Positions 34,938 to 46,556 of a DNA stretch of 64,000 nucleotides are shown here, piece after piece. Source of the stretch: Ulota crispa (taxonomy: Eukaryota > Streptophyta > Bryopsida > Orthotrichales > Orthotrichaceae); NCBI GenBank assembly GCA_963920765.1, contig OY987247.1:1302001-1366000 (forward strand), read 5' to 3'. Within the stretch, counting starts at the first letter, position 1. Every line of letters begins with the position of its first letter. A program made the position numbers and the translations under genes. The notes below the pieces were generated by a model, which did no database searches, had not been told where the DNA came from, and worked only from the letters and a program-made list of their open reading frames with translations.

Positions 34938-37209
34938 CGCTTTGGTTACTGAGTTTTTTAGAGCAAAATTGTGTCAAACCTGAGTGAAGCATTCTGAATT
35001 CGAGCTCTAGCGTGCTCTTTTCATGTGGGAATCATGGCTTAATTGTATCCTTTGCTCAAAACTGTGCTCAACTTTGCAATGATGGTGCTGAGGTTTGCTT
35101 TCATGCTAGTTCCGAGGGTGCTCGGTCAAGATTCTCTAGAATGTTATGGGCTTGTTGAGCCAGCTTTTGCGGTTGGCAACTTGCGGTGTCCAGTTAGGGG
35201 GCCTGGAATTTTTTGACTCGTTCACAGATCTGACGCGCAGGCCTTGTGTGTAGTAACATGTATTCAGTGTTTCATCAGGTATTTCAAACCTTTGACTAGT
35301 TTTTCTGGTAGCAGAATCCTAAAAGGCCACGGTGATTTTCAGCTTCCTTCTTCGGTTTTTTGTCTTTTTGTAGATTAGCTCAATGAACAGCTACCACAAA
35401 TCTATTGGAATTCAAAAAATCAATTTGACCCGGTTTTTTTCTGAAATTAGAAAAGTACTTGTTACTTGGAGCGTATCTGGACCAGTGCGAAGTCCAGATA
35501 CACCTTAAACATCAGTAGTTTTCCATTTGTGGAATCATTTGTTAGTTTTTTTACACCTCGACGCAGAAAATACTTTCCCCAGGTGTACTTCTAACATGAC
35601 GCAAATCATTTGCAAGTGAATTTTATGATAATTTAGTTTTCTCTGAACCTTTGAACTCCCCATGAGTGAAGTCGGGCGCACTTAAAGCTGGGAATCGATT
35701 GGGTGATCATTTCTGCGAAGTATGGTATGAAAGTCTATCTGGTCTGTTTGCACCAAAAATCTGCTGGTTTATGGAACTTTCTTCAAGTTGGCAGCAAGCT
35801 AAGACATCCGCACCCTTGCACGCAACTTGGAGCTCTCAAAAGCAACCAGGTATCTAGGGTGTAAACACTACTATGGGCTCACTCAAATCTTAGATGTCCC
35901 ATCTTTGCCCTCTAGCAAGTACTAGCAAGCATTGAGAGCGTATCATGGAGGATATGTATAGAGTTGCAACTACAGGTCTCTTTTGTCAACCAATTAACAA
36001 ATTTTGATTGTCTTAGATTTGGGTGTGCTATCAATTCATCAAATCTTTAACATTCTAATTTTTGAGCTACAATTGAACAAACCTTGTCTTGTATAAGACG
36101 TTGGCACATTTGCAATGAGGCACGTTAGAAAGTGGCCGACCACGTGCTCTCAAGGGGCTGTTGAGCGGGTATGTGTACTAATGCTCTAATGATTGGTATT
36201 GAGCGGATGTGTGAGGATGCTCAAACGATTGATAATTAGGTTTCATACTTCGGGTGTTCTCTCACCAGAATCCTTTTTCAAGAACAAGGTTTTTCCTGCC
36301 TTGGCAGACTAAACTTGGCATATTTTTGAAGTGAAGAACTTTTTTGTAGATTAATTGGTTGACTTGATCACCAATATTCGTATCCCCACTTCGGGGAGTA
36401 CTAGTTCCTATAACAGTTTTCGGGCTCTCGGAGTCACAACTTTGAAGGAAGTGGTCGTAGGCTACGGTTATGGCAAATGATGTGACGTAGAGACTGGAAA
36501 TGATTTTTAAGAGCTTCAGGGTACTGGTATGCTCTTTATTGCACAATTTTTGTGAGGTACGCAACTAGTCAGTTCCTTTGTTTCTGTTCCACAACATTGT
36601 AAATCGAACAGTGCAACACTCACGTTAACTAATTCAGGTAACTTTTTTCTAACTGATACTCCGTATGAAAGTGTGGCATGTCTCATGTCTCTTGCTTTTG
36701 TTCTTGAAAGAGGGTTTTGATCACAACCTTTTGTCACCACAAGTAGGAACTTGGTAACAAAGCCCCGCAATGCAACATCTTTCACACACTCTAGTAAGGC
36801 TTTAGGCTCGCAGAACCTTTTCAAATTTTGGCAACTTCATATTGCGCGAAACAAGTATTTTCATGACTGGCATGGAGAAAATCTACGACAATGCGCATTC
36901 TGCTTCATTAAAAAATTGCCTCACATGCGATATTCCGGAAAATCTAGTCTTCTTCCCATGAATGTTGAACACGCATGTTCTAATTTCCAAATCACTATGA
37001 CGGTCGTCCTCACTTGCTGAAACATGTAATGGAAAGGTCATACATTAAATTCAAACCCCTTCCGTTTCAGCCAGAGCGGTAATATAACAGGAAAAACACT
37101 CGATACATACAATAATACATTCCCAGAATTAACAAGCACTCCTGAGAGTGCAAGGCCGTGAAGAAAAACTTGGAAGAGATGTACGCAACGCTCATCTCCA
37201 GATGCCTCA
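34938..37209 (+). repeat. Second assembled copy of the psbY spacer
   Basis: Bases 34938-37284 equal 32389-34737 in direct orientation with offset 2549, falling to 2547 after two homopolymer indels. Near-identity next to a gap points to unmerged overlapping contigs rather than a biological tandem repeat. Confidence 0.9.
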
Positions 37210-39300
37210 AAAGTACAATTGATTCGACAAATTCACCCCATATACACACTCTACACACTCTTCCCACGCGCTCACCCGCAGCCATCACGCCTCCATCACC
37301 GCCCCTCTCGCCGCCAAGGGCTGCATACGACTCCTATCACCGTCCCAACCCCCCTCTCATCCCACCAGTTTCTCGTGACCTATTCCCTCATGTCGCCATC
37401 CGCCATGGCCTTCCCGAGGATTTCCTCGCCTTCATCATCCTCTACAACGTCCTACACTGCGCACCGTCCGCTCGCGAGCTGAGCGCACCCACGCCTCTTC
37501 ACGCCCCCATTCTGCATCGTCTCGCCAACCTGCAGCAGTGCATCCCGCCTCTCGCCCTCTACTTCTTGTTGCCTTGCTGCATCTTGCTCACCTGATTCAG
37601 CGCCGGCTTCAAAATGTTGAACAGCACCCACCCGATCGCCGGTGCCAGAATCACCAGCAGGATCAGCGGTCTCGTGTCCGCCCCCACCTCCGCCATCTCC
37701 TGCGCCGCCGCCTCCGCATGCGGCGCCAGCAGCATCGACGCTCCTCCCAAGCCCAGCGCGCCCATCACGCCCTTCTGGCTCCGCATCTTGTCCACCTGGT
37801 TCAGCGCGGGCTTCAGGATGTTGAACAGCACCCATCCCACCGCGGGCAGCAGTAGCCCCACGATCACCAGCCCCCGAGAGTCGCTGTCAGCCAGTCGCGC
37901 TACCTCCTGGGCCGCCTCCGCATGCGGAGCGGCCAGCAGCGTCGCCGCGGCCCCCAGACCCGCGCCGCCCACCAGTGCCTTGGCCGACCTCATCCTGTCC
38001 ACCTGGTTCAGCGCCGGCTTCAAGATGTTGAACAGCACCCACCCGATCGCCGGCACCATCGGAATCAGCAGCGCCACCGCCCTGTTGTCGCCCTCCGCCA
38101 ATGCCATCATCTGCTGCGACGCCATCGCCGACTCCGAGCTCGCCATCGCCGCGAACATCGCGCCTGCCACACACCATCAACCGTCACGCAATCACCATCA
38201 CCATCACAATCCACCCACGTCCTTCCGATACCCGACAACTCCCACCGCCTCCCGAACACACCAGAATCCACCAATTCGCAACCCAATCCACCATTGCCAC
38301 CGAAACGATGCTACCGCCATTCCAACATCCCAAAAGCCACTCTACCACTCTACCAATCATTGCACTCACCTGCTATGGCGTTGGCGCCCACGCCAACCTG
38401 CTGCCCCAACCCATCGGCAGAGGTGGACAGCTTGGCTGATGCGCAAGGCACAGCTCCCAGTCTCACAGCAGACACCTTCTGGCTGGCAGCGCGCAGACCC
38501 TGCACTCCAGCTCCCAAAACACTGCTCCTCTTCACGGACGTGAAGCTTGTGCTCGCGACGGCGGTCGCCATGGCCATCGTCGCACCCGCGTTCTCACTCA
38601 CAACACAACCAAACTCTCACCACCTGCCAAATTCCCACACCACCATATCAATCAAACCTTGATCACGAGCGAATCCCGCACAACATCCAACGACCATGAT
38701 ATCCATAAAACCTCCCCACATCGAAATTGAGTACTTCTACAACAAACATCCCAAGGTGATCGCTGAGTTACCCCCACATCCCGCTCTCTCACAATCATTG
38801 CATTTCAGCGCGTACAACCATAGAAAGACAGCACCTTTCCAATTCCCCGCCCCATTCATAACATAATTCACAGCAAATGTGTATCACGGACATGGACCTC
38901 CTCGACGGCAATGCATGCAGCGACGCCCACCAAGCGAGAAGGCGCAAAAGCTGAGCGATGAGAAGGAGATCTAAAAACTGCACATTGATGAGTTACCTGG
39001 AGACGTGACGAAAGGCGTTGAAGGGTTGTAGCGACAGTGACGAAGCGGAGGTGGTGATGGCGAGCTGGGCGAGCGAGCAGATGGGCGATGCGCGGGGGTG
39101 TGATAGTGTGATCCTGTAGGCGACCAGGGTGACGGGCATGGGGATAAGGCTGCTAGTCTGCGCCGAGCCTGGCCAATGGGCTTCCTTCTTGCGCCACACA
39201 CTCAGCATTGTTACCCTACGACCGCTCCACTGGGGCCAACCTTTCTCGAGGGGACCCATCACCGCTGCTCCAGAGCCTCATGTCTTCATTTCCTTGCGGA
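37210..39300 (-). repeat. Right arm of the psbY inverted duplication
   Basis: This is the reverse complement of 30042-32132. Outside both ends the flanks differ: TCCCGAGAAG after 39300 against AGTCTATGTG-type sequence outside 30042. The arm therefore has real ends. Confidence 0.97.
37559..38577 (-). CDS. psbY: PsbY polyprotein precursor, right (inverted) copy, exons 38577-38370 and 38163-37559
   Basis: It encodes the same 270-residue three-unit PsbY precursor as the left copy, with no amino-acid difference that I can find; the known substitutions fall in the 5' region and the intron. Splice sites are conserved at mirrored positions. The two genes point at each other (tail to tail). Read-through from either would give transcripts complementary to the other. 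Whether both exist in the genome depends on how the gap is resolved, but the contig ends support a true inverted pair. The right flank beyond 39300 is unrelated to the left flank. Confidence 0.92.
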
Positions 39301-39947
39301 TCCCGAGAAGCCCTAAGGTAGGAGCCTCATGAATGGAGCATCTAAGGGCTGAAACTGAATTTTGGAGAATTTTGGAGAGGTGAAATTTTTTGAAATATTT
39401 TCCAATAAATTTTTCTTGAAAGACAAAAGGAATCGGCATCTAATCCAAATTGTTTCATATTTTTAGAGCTTTGTGAAATTAGTTATGAAATTTTGAAGAG
39501 GAAAGACCATGGGACTTTAAAATGAAGCACCTCCTCAAATGTATAGTGCTTGGACATTGTTGAAGGACTATAAAAAACAACTTGTACAAAGAGAGTACAT
39601 TTGAAGAAGTGCACCATTTTAGAGCATGCATGCTTTTAGAACTTCCTACCTTAAGCTCTCTATGGCTCAAAATTGTCCTTCACAAGTGCAACATTCCACA
39701 CAATTTCTATACCGATTGTATAAAAATCTACATTGATATTATGTTTGAAATTAAATATAAAATTTAAGAAGTTGATTCCATCGATGTAAATTTGTTGGCT
39801 ATAAGGATTCTCTACTTCACTTGTGCATGTGTTCCTCTCATGTTGCCTTTTAATTGGTTATTCGTCATATTACATGATTTCCTTCAAGTTTGGTACATTA
39901 AATTCCTACTTAAGAAGTGGAAGGAACGCAGGGTTATTAGTTTATCA
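39301..39947. other. Intergenic DNA, nothing certain
   Basis: AT-rich. Around 39595-39660 a block ('GCTTTTAGAACTTCCTACCTTA') resembles the hairpin element at 24.4-24.6 kb. Confidence 0.45.
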
Positions 39948-40255
39948 AGGAAAAATTTCCTGGATACCCCTAAAGTTTGCAATATTTACATAGATACCCT
40001 GCTTTTTCAAAAATTATACAAATATCCTTGGACCAAAATTTTCAGGCATTTGTTCTATTTTGCATGTCACTTCCTTCTCCATTTATGAGTACACTACTTC
40101 TTTCTTGTTATGCGTGCGCATAAAGAAAGAAGGAGAAGTGACATGCACAACAAAACAAAAGCTTAAAAATTTTGGTCCCAGGGTATTTGTGTAATTCTAA
40201 AAAAGCATGGGTATCTATGTAAATATTGCAAACTTTAGGGGTATCCATGAAATTG
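39948..40255. mobile_element. Foldback MITE, relative of 2047-2360
   Basis: Arms at about 39948-40085 and 40120-40255 are inverted copies, containing 'TTTGCAATATTTACATAGAT' and 'GACCAAAATTTT' with their complements. It is the same family as in the OCTOPUS-like intron. Confidence 0.8.
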
Positions 40256-40339
40256 TCTTGTTTATCAATACCTATGTTACAAATACATTTTGCTGAGGGT
40301 TCTCATTTACTTGCTGTTGAAATTTGTCAAATATAACAG

Positions 40340-40478
40340 TACTTGGAAAGCCAAGAAGCAAAAGATACTTTATTTTTTTGTGTTAGAACAAGTTCTAGTG
40401 AGTTGGAAGAAGAAGTGGCTTGTGCAGCAAGTTTCCTTGATTTGGCAAGCAATTGCAAGACGCTAGGAATAGTTGGAG
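40340..40478 (+). other. Possible orphan exon (139 nt)
   Basis: TATAACAG at 40332-40339 could be an acceptor and GTTGGAG/GTAATG at 40478 a donor. The frame between them reads YLESQEAKDTLFFCVRTS and continues with a balanced amphipathic composition (AASFLDLASNCKTLGIVG). I do not recognise the family and see no partner exon nearby. Confidence 0.3.
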
Positions 40479-40559
40479 GTAATGGAATGGTAAACGGATG
40501 CAAGATTATAGTTATGTTAAATTTTACGACGAGACTAATACTCTGTTAATTTGTGAAGA

Positions 40560-41270
40560 GTTTGGCTACTACGGAAATTTCACAAGATTATAAATATTAG
40601 CTTTGCAATAAATATGTTGGACTCAAATGTAGCATTTGAAGAATGAAATATTTCTGAAGGAAGGGGGCTCCTTCCTTGGCTTTACCCAAGATTTTGAATC
40701 ACTCTTCAGCTGATCTACTCCGAACTTATATTTGGAAGTAGATCGGAGCTTAACTGTATGGAATCTGATCACAAGCCTGCTCACCTTCATGGCTATCTTT
40801 TCAAATGGGAGATTTTTTTAAGCTACTACAATGAGTGCATGTGTATATATACAACTAGGATACTAGTGAGACTTTGGTGACTTAGATGTATATAATTAAT
40901 GCACAACTTGGAGAATAAAGAGAGACAAAAGGAGAGAGGAAACAGCAGACACAATTTCTCCTAATTCTCCAGGATTCATCTTTCATTTTCAGTATAAGTC
41001 ACTTCTCTTAATTCTCTAGGATTGAGCTTTCATTTTCAGTATAAGTCAGTGTAACAGCTGAATGACGTTTTGTGCATCGTAGTAGTGTTTCCCATTACCA
41101 AGCAAAAAAGCCATCCTTAAACTCTCCAACATTCAGCCACTCCTACCAAACAAATTCAACAATAACCTTTTGTCAATATAGAATCGCCACCCAAAAACAG
41201 AGGAACACACATTGTTTTAAACTACAGTAAAAGCATTTAAGGTAAACAAACCCAATCACAAGCGGCACTC
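40560..41270. other. Intergenic DNA, nothing recognised
   Basis: A short direct repeat (CTCTTAATTCTC/TCTCCTAATTCTCC with 'TTTCATTTTCAGTATAAGTCA') lies near 40975-41050. No gene is seen. Confidence 0.45.
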
Positions 41271-41274
41271 AATT

Positions 41275-41640
41275 CCGCACCCTAGATTTGAGGGTTTCAC
41301 TTGCACAAGTAATTTTTAACACATGTTAGTTGTTACGTTAATTTGGGAGGGTTGGAATTGGGATTGTCAAGTGTCATTATAGGAACAGATCCAAGTAGTT
41401 TTAAGATTAGTCTAAAGTTGCTTTTAGGGACCCTATGAGTTGTAACTTTGCCCTTTGATATAAAACATTCTACAACACTTTTTTCCACAAAAATGATGTT
41501 CCATGATAGCTAACTTGTTGAAAGGCTAACCCAATAGATTTTTTTCTAGAATTTCCGATTCTGAGACGTTAAAGGACACTAAACCCTTAAACGCTTGAGT
41601 ATGGGTAAGGTTACCTTACTTTGGGAAAAAGGTTCCCTTA
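41275..41640 (+). repeat. Copy A of a duplicated intergenic segment
   Basis: It matches 42160-42411 joined to 46557-46710 in the same orientation (shared TGCACAAGTAA, CATTATAGGAACA, ACTTTGCCCTTT, TTTTTTCCACAAAAAT, AAACCCTTAAA). It therefore shows what copy B looked like before a Tourist-like MITE inserted. Confidence 0.75.
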
Positions 41641-42159
41641 CAAAACAGATTTCACGAACCTTGAATCTTTACGCAATTTTGGAAAAAACCAAAAAAAAAA
41701 AAAGCATGTTTCGGTACAATGCACACGATGTGCTCGAACTACAATACAGTATTGTATACATGAACAAATGTAACTGTAGCCACCAACACCCACGTCTAAA
41801 GAATTCCAAACGCCACGCAGGTCAGCAGAGTACTATAAATTTAGAGATACAACACGTATCTCAACCACCATTGCAAGTAAATCTAGATTCGCTTCATTCT
41901 TGTCGAGATCCTCGTAAAAATCGTCACTCCGTCACTAATCTTTGCACCCCTGCAATGCGACCTCATGCGCAAACTCTCCAAGGGGGTACTCTCACATTCC
42001 TCATCACCTGCCCGACGTGAAAAGCACGGGTAGATCGACAAAATTATGGTGCAAAACCATCTTCGCAAAACTTCAGGATCCTCGCACTTACTGTCGTGAC
42101 ACAGCAATGGCCACCATGCTTGTGACATTAAGGTAGACTGGTAGACGCACCTATTCCCC
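41641..42159. other. Intergenic DNA between the two duplicated segments
   Basis: This moderately GC-rich stretch has open frames on both strands but no family signature or splice support. I do not call a gene. Confidence 0.4.
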
Positions 42160-42411
42160 CTCGTTCCCCAATTCCACACCCTATTTTGGATGCTTTCACC
42201 ATACACTTGTGAACCCATACTAGAGCAGTGAACACTCCTTGCACAAGTAAATCTTGTCACATGTTATATCAGTTGTTGAGGTACTTTGAGATGGTTGGTA
42301 TTAGGATCATCAAGTGCCATTATAGGAACACATCCAAGCAGTCTCAAAGTTAGTCTACAGTTGCTAATAGGCACCCTATGAGCTGCAACTTTGCCCTTTA
42401 ATATAAAATAA
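42160..42411 (+). repeat. Copy B of the duplicated segment, left part
   Basis: Homologous to 41275-41470. It is interrupted at TAA/GGGAATTGAT by the Tourist-like insertion and resumes at 46557. Confidence 0.7.
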
Positions 42412-42589
42412 GGGAATTGATATGTGCACACCGGGGGTTGATATTTCACTAGTAGAAAACTCCTTCCAAAACAACAGAAAACCAACAGTTTCTTGTTGAT
42501 TTGGGCACTTGCCCATGCTAATTGACTAATTTAACAGAATTTTGTAAAAAACTAAATACGTTCTGTTGATTTGGATACCATTATCTAAG

Positions 42590-43800
42590 TCAACAGAAAT
42601 TTTGGAATCTTTTGAAGATCTTTTGGGAATTTTTGTGAATCTTTAAGAATCTTCAAGAATCTTTTGGGAATCATTGAGAATCTTTTCATGATTTTTAAGA
42701 ACATTTAAGAATCTTTTTGAGATTTTAGAATCTTTGAGAATCTTTTAGGAATCTTCATGAATCTTTGGAAATCTTTTGGAATCTTTTCAAGTTTTATTGG
42801 AATCTTAGAAAATCTTTGAGAATCTTTGAGAATCTTTGAGAATCTTTGAGAATCTTTTGGAATCTTTGGGAATCTTTTCAAGTTTTTTTGGAATCTTTGA
42901 GAATGTTTGAGAACAATTGAGAATCTTTGAGAATGTTTGAGAATCTTTGAGAATCTTTGAGAATCTTTGAGAATCTTTTGGAATCTTTGAGAATCTTTTT
43001 AAGTTTTTTTGGAATCTTTGAAATGTTTGAGAACAATTGAGAATGTTTGAGAATCTTTGAGAATCTTTTAGGAATCTTTGAGAATCTTTAGGAATCTTTA
43101 GGAATCTTTGGGAATCTTTTCAAGTTTTTTTGGAATCTTTGAGAATGTTTGAGAACAATTGAGAATCTTTGAGAATGTTTGAGAATGTTTGAGAATCTTT
43201 GAGAATCTTTGAGAATCTTTTGGAATCTTTGAGAATCTTTTTAAGTTTTTTTGGAATCTTTGAAATGTTTGAGAACAATTGAGAATGTTTGAGAATGTTT
43301 GAGAATCTTTTAGGAATCTTTGAGACTCTTTAGGAATCTTTAGGAATCTTTGGGAATCTTTTCAAGTTTTTTTGGAATCTTTGAGAATGTTTGAGAACAA
43401 TTGAGAATCTTTGAGAATCTTTGAGAATCTTTTTGGAATCTTTGAGAATTTTTTGAAATCTTTGGAAATCTTTTCAAGTATTTTGGAATCTTTGAGAATA
43501 TTTGAGAACAATTGAGAATCTTTGAGAATCTTTGAGAATCTTTTTGGAATCTTCAAGAATCTTTGGAAATCTTTGAGAATCTTTGAGAATCTTTTAGGAA
43601 TCTTTGAGAATCATTTGAAATCTTTGAGAATCTTTTCAAGTATTTTGAAATCTTTGAGAATGTTTGAGAACAATTGAGAATCTTTGAGAATCTTTGGGAA
43701 TCTTTTGAGAATCTTTTTAGAAATTCAAAAAATCTTTGAAAATCTCTAAGAATTTTCAAGAACCTTTTTGGAATCTTTGAGAATCTTTTTAAAATCTTTA
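42590..43800. repeat. GAATCTTTGA minisatellite, about 1.2 kb
   Basis: Degenerate 10-12-bp units (GAATCTTTGA, GAATCTTTTGG, GAATGTTTGA) make up the block. They are organised in higher-order units of roughly 230-250 bp recognisable by 'TTTTCAAGTTTTTTTGGAAT' and 'GAACAATTGAGAAT'. Open frames across it are artefacts. Confidence 0.93.
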
Positions 43801-44649
43801 TGGAATTTGTTAAAGTACTTCAAAATACTTATAGAAATAGAATCTCTTAGACTGAATTAAAGTCCTTTAAGAATCTTTTTGTAAATCATCAAAATACTTT
43901 CAAAAAAACTATCACAATAGTTTAGGTTTGTTTTTGAAATCTTTCTAAAACTTTTTTGGACCTCATTAAATTTTTTTGAAGTTTTAAAAAATAAAAGAAG
44001 TTTTCAAAAAAAAAGAATCTTTTAGAAGTTTGAGTGTACATTGACTGGTTTTATTTTCTTTACTTTTCACAATTTGGTAAGATTTAAAATTAGCAGCCTT
44101 TAAAGTCAAGTAAACACATGACCATAATAACAAAAAACTCAACAGTTTTTGTTGATCTAGATACTTTTGGACACAACTTCACTAATTCAACAAAATTTTA
44201 TATAAAAAGTACAACATTTTGTTGTTTTAAATACCAAAATTTCTTTACAAACAAATATAAATGATGCTCCTCAATTCTTTGAAGAATTCATAAATGTCCC
44301 TGAAGGATTAAAAATACCAAAAATATATTTGTGTTACATGATAACTAAGTGTATAGTTTAATGCAAATTCTTACAAGAAACCAAAGGTGATTTTTACATT
44401 TCAAATAACACAAGGATATATTTAGAATTTCAAAATAGAAGAGTTTTTTATTAATTTTCCAAAATAATAGGAGTATAATTGATATTCCTACAAAAAATGA
44501 AGATTATTTTTTATGTTTCACATATTTTCAGCGTAAACTTGATATTTTGAAAGACTTAAAGGGTATTTTTAGTAATTTTCCTTCTATTACTAACCAAATG
44601 AATTAAAAAAAAACAATCTTATAAAATATTTTTATAAGCTTTAAAAGAT

Positions 44650-45062
44650 GGGAATTGATATGTGTACTACACTCTTCCAATTACTATACCACACCACGAG
44701 GTAAATTTTAGATTTCTACCATCAAAAAGCTGAATTTGAAAATTTTGAATTCGAATTTGGACTTAGAGACCATGGTATTGTCTAGAACCATAAAAAAAGT
44801 TGCAATTCAACAACACCCAATGAAAAAATTTAGTTAGGGAGAAGATTGTTAATTTTACTTTTGTTTGTAAAAAAAGATAAGCTTTTTCATTGGGTGTTGT
44901 TGAATTGCAACTTTTTTTTATGGTCCTAGACAATACCATGGTCTCTAAGTCCAGATTTGAATTCAAAATTCTCAAACTCAAAGTTTTGATGGTAGAAATC
45001 TAAAATTTACTCCAAGGGTGTGGTACAATAGTTCAAAGGGTGTGGTTCACATATTAATGCCC
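44650..45062. mobile_element. Tourist-like MITE nested inside the CACTA element
   Basis: It begins GGGAATTGATATGTG and ends CACATATTAATGCCC. The interior foldback has 'GCAATTCAACAACACCCAAT' and its complement. It is the same family as the outer MITE. No intact 3-bp duplication is seen. Confidence 0.82.
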
Positions 45063-45654
45063 TTAAAAAATATCCAAAACTATTTAAAAGTCAATAGAAT
45101 TTTGATTTTATAATTGCAAGGTTTTAATTCTGTAACTTTTCACGACTTCATGTTATTTGAAGCTATCAAACTATGGAGGCTATTTTAACAAAATAAGGAT
45201 CTTTTTACAAAAAAACTAACACTAAATAATGTTTATTAATGAATTCAACCTTTGCCTGCAACAATCCTTATGAGATTTGTGAATTCCAAAAAAAATTTAT
45301 AAACAAAATCAAAAGGATGGAAATAAACAATTTATTTAAAATTTCTAAACACCTTCTCTGACTTTAGCTCATAACTTTTGATAAAAAGATTGAATTCCAA
45401 AAAAAATTGTTGGAGGTGAAAATAAAATACATTTACCAACTTTCCTTATTTTTAAGTTTTTTGAAAAAAAGTCTTTTAATGGGCGGAAATAGCCTCCAAA
45501 GTCTACTAGATTACTAAAAACATGAACATTTAATGTACAAATAGAATCAAGATACTAATGCATGCATGTGCATTTGCACATTCTCTAGTGGTTTTGAGAA
45601 TGTGCTAAAGTTGTGGAGTGTGAGAGGAGAGGTGGAGGGTTCAAACCTTGCTAC

Positions 45655-45922
45655 CGGCAGCTGTTCGGGAGTTCGGGCAGCTGTACGAGAGTTCGGGCAG
45701 CTGTACGGGAGTTCGGGCAGCTGTCCGGGAGTTCGGGCAGCTGTCCGGGAGTTCGGGCAGCTGTCCGGGAGTTCGGGCAGCTGTCCGGGAGTTCGGGCAG
45801 CTGTCCGGGAGTTCGGGCAGCTGTCCGGGAGTTCGGGCAGCTGTCCGGGAGTTCAGGCAACTGCCCAAGAGTTTGGGCAGCTGCCCAGGAGTTCGGGCAG
45901 TTGTCCAAAAGTTTGGGTAGGT
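45655..45922. repeat. 20-bp GC-rich tandem repeat in the CACTA element
   Basis: About thirteen head-to-tail copies of AGTTCGGGCAGCTGTCCGGG, with variants at both ends and a nearly perfect core. Each unit holds the palindrome CAGCTG. Since 20 is not a multiple of three, every frame stays open with a 20-residue period; this is not evidence for a protein. Confidence 0.95.
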
Positions 45923-46556
45923 GCCCATCCCTCTAAAAAGTTCACATTTTTGTAAAATAATAACAAATTCTATGAAAAAAAATTTTAAAATGAAAAGAAA
46001 TAGAATTGAACAACATTAAATACGTAATAGAAATTAACAACAAATTAACAAAAAATTGTAAATAATCAACAGAAAATCAACAAAAAAGTACCCAAATCAA
46101 CTTGACCAAATTCATAGAAAAAATCAACAGTTTTTGGTTGAAATTCTGTTGATTTTGTGCTAAATTTTCTACTAGTGTTTGCACACCTCCATAAGGATAA
46201 ATTATTGATTTTGACCATCAAAAAGTTGCATTTGAGAATTTTGAATTTGGATTTGGACTTAGAGACCAAGATTTTGTCTAGAACCATAAAAAAAGTTGCA
46301 ATTGAACAACACCTAATGAAAAAGCTTAGTTAGAGGGAAAAATGTTACTTTTACTTTTGTTTGTAAAAAAAATAAGCTTTTTCATTGAATGTTGTTCAAT
46401 TACAATTTTTTTTTATGGTTCTAAACTAAATCAAGGTCTCTAAGTTCAAATCCAAATTCAAAACTCTCAAATACAGCTTTTTAATGGTAGAAATAAGTAA
46501 TTTACCCAGCAGGGGGTGTGCAAATATCAACCCCCGGTGTGCACATGTCAATTCCC

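Larger units (their letters stand above)
42447..46177. mobile_element. Non-autonomous CACTA (En/Spm-like) transposon, 3,731 bp
   Basis: The termini CACTAGTAGAAAA and TTTTCTACTAGTG are perfect inverted repeats with a 3-bp TTT duplication (42444-42446 and 46178-46180). Subterminal regions carry repeated CAACAGAAA / CTGTTGATTT motifs in both orientations, as expected for transposase-binding repeats. No transposase is found; the interior consists of minisatellites and a nested MITE. Confidence 0.92.
42412..46556. mobile_element. Tourist-like MITE (411 bp of its own sequence) split by a CACTA element
   Basis: The inverted ends are GGGAATTGATATGTGCACAC and GTGCACATGTCAATTCCC, flanked by TAA on both sides (42409-42411 and 46557-46559). 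Removing the CACTA element and one TTT copy leaves about 411 bp, close to the 413 bp of its relative at 44650-45062. The interior is a foldback around 'CCATAAAAAAAGTTGCAAT'. Confidence 0.88.

Noticed and set aside
32389-37284. Biological tandem duplication of the psbY spacer
   Set aside because: Near-identity on either side of a 200-N gap, plus contig ends overlapping as expected, favour an assembly artefact.
41883-42260. 125-codon minus-strand frame
   Set aside because: Moderate GC made it tempting, but it has no family motif and no flanking splice sites.
43362-43759. Lys/Phe/Asp-rich frames such as KISKDFKKFSKIPKRF
   Set aside because: They are translations of the GAATCTTTGA minisatellite.
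45655-45922. CRISPR-like array
   Set aside because: Units are contiguous with no spacers, and the DNA is plant nuclear.
45566-45955. Five overlapping open frames with a 20-residue period
   Set aside because: A 20-bp tandem repeat without stops is open in all frames; this is not selection for coding.
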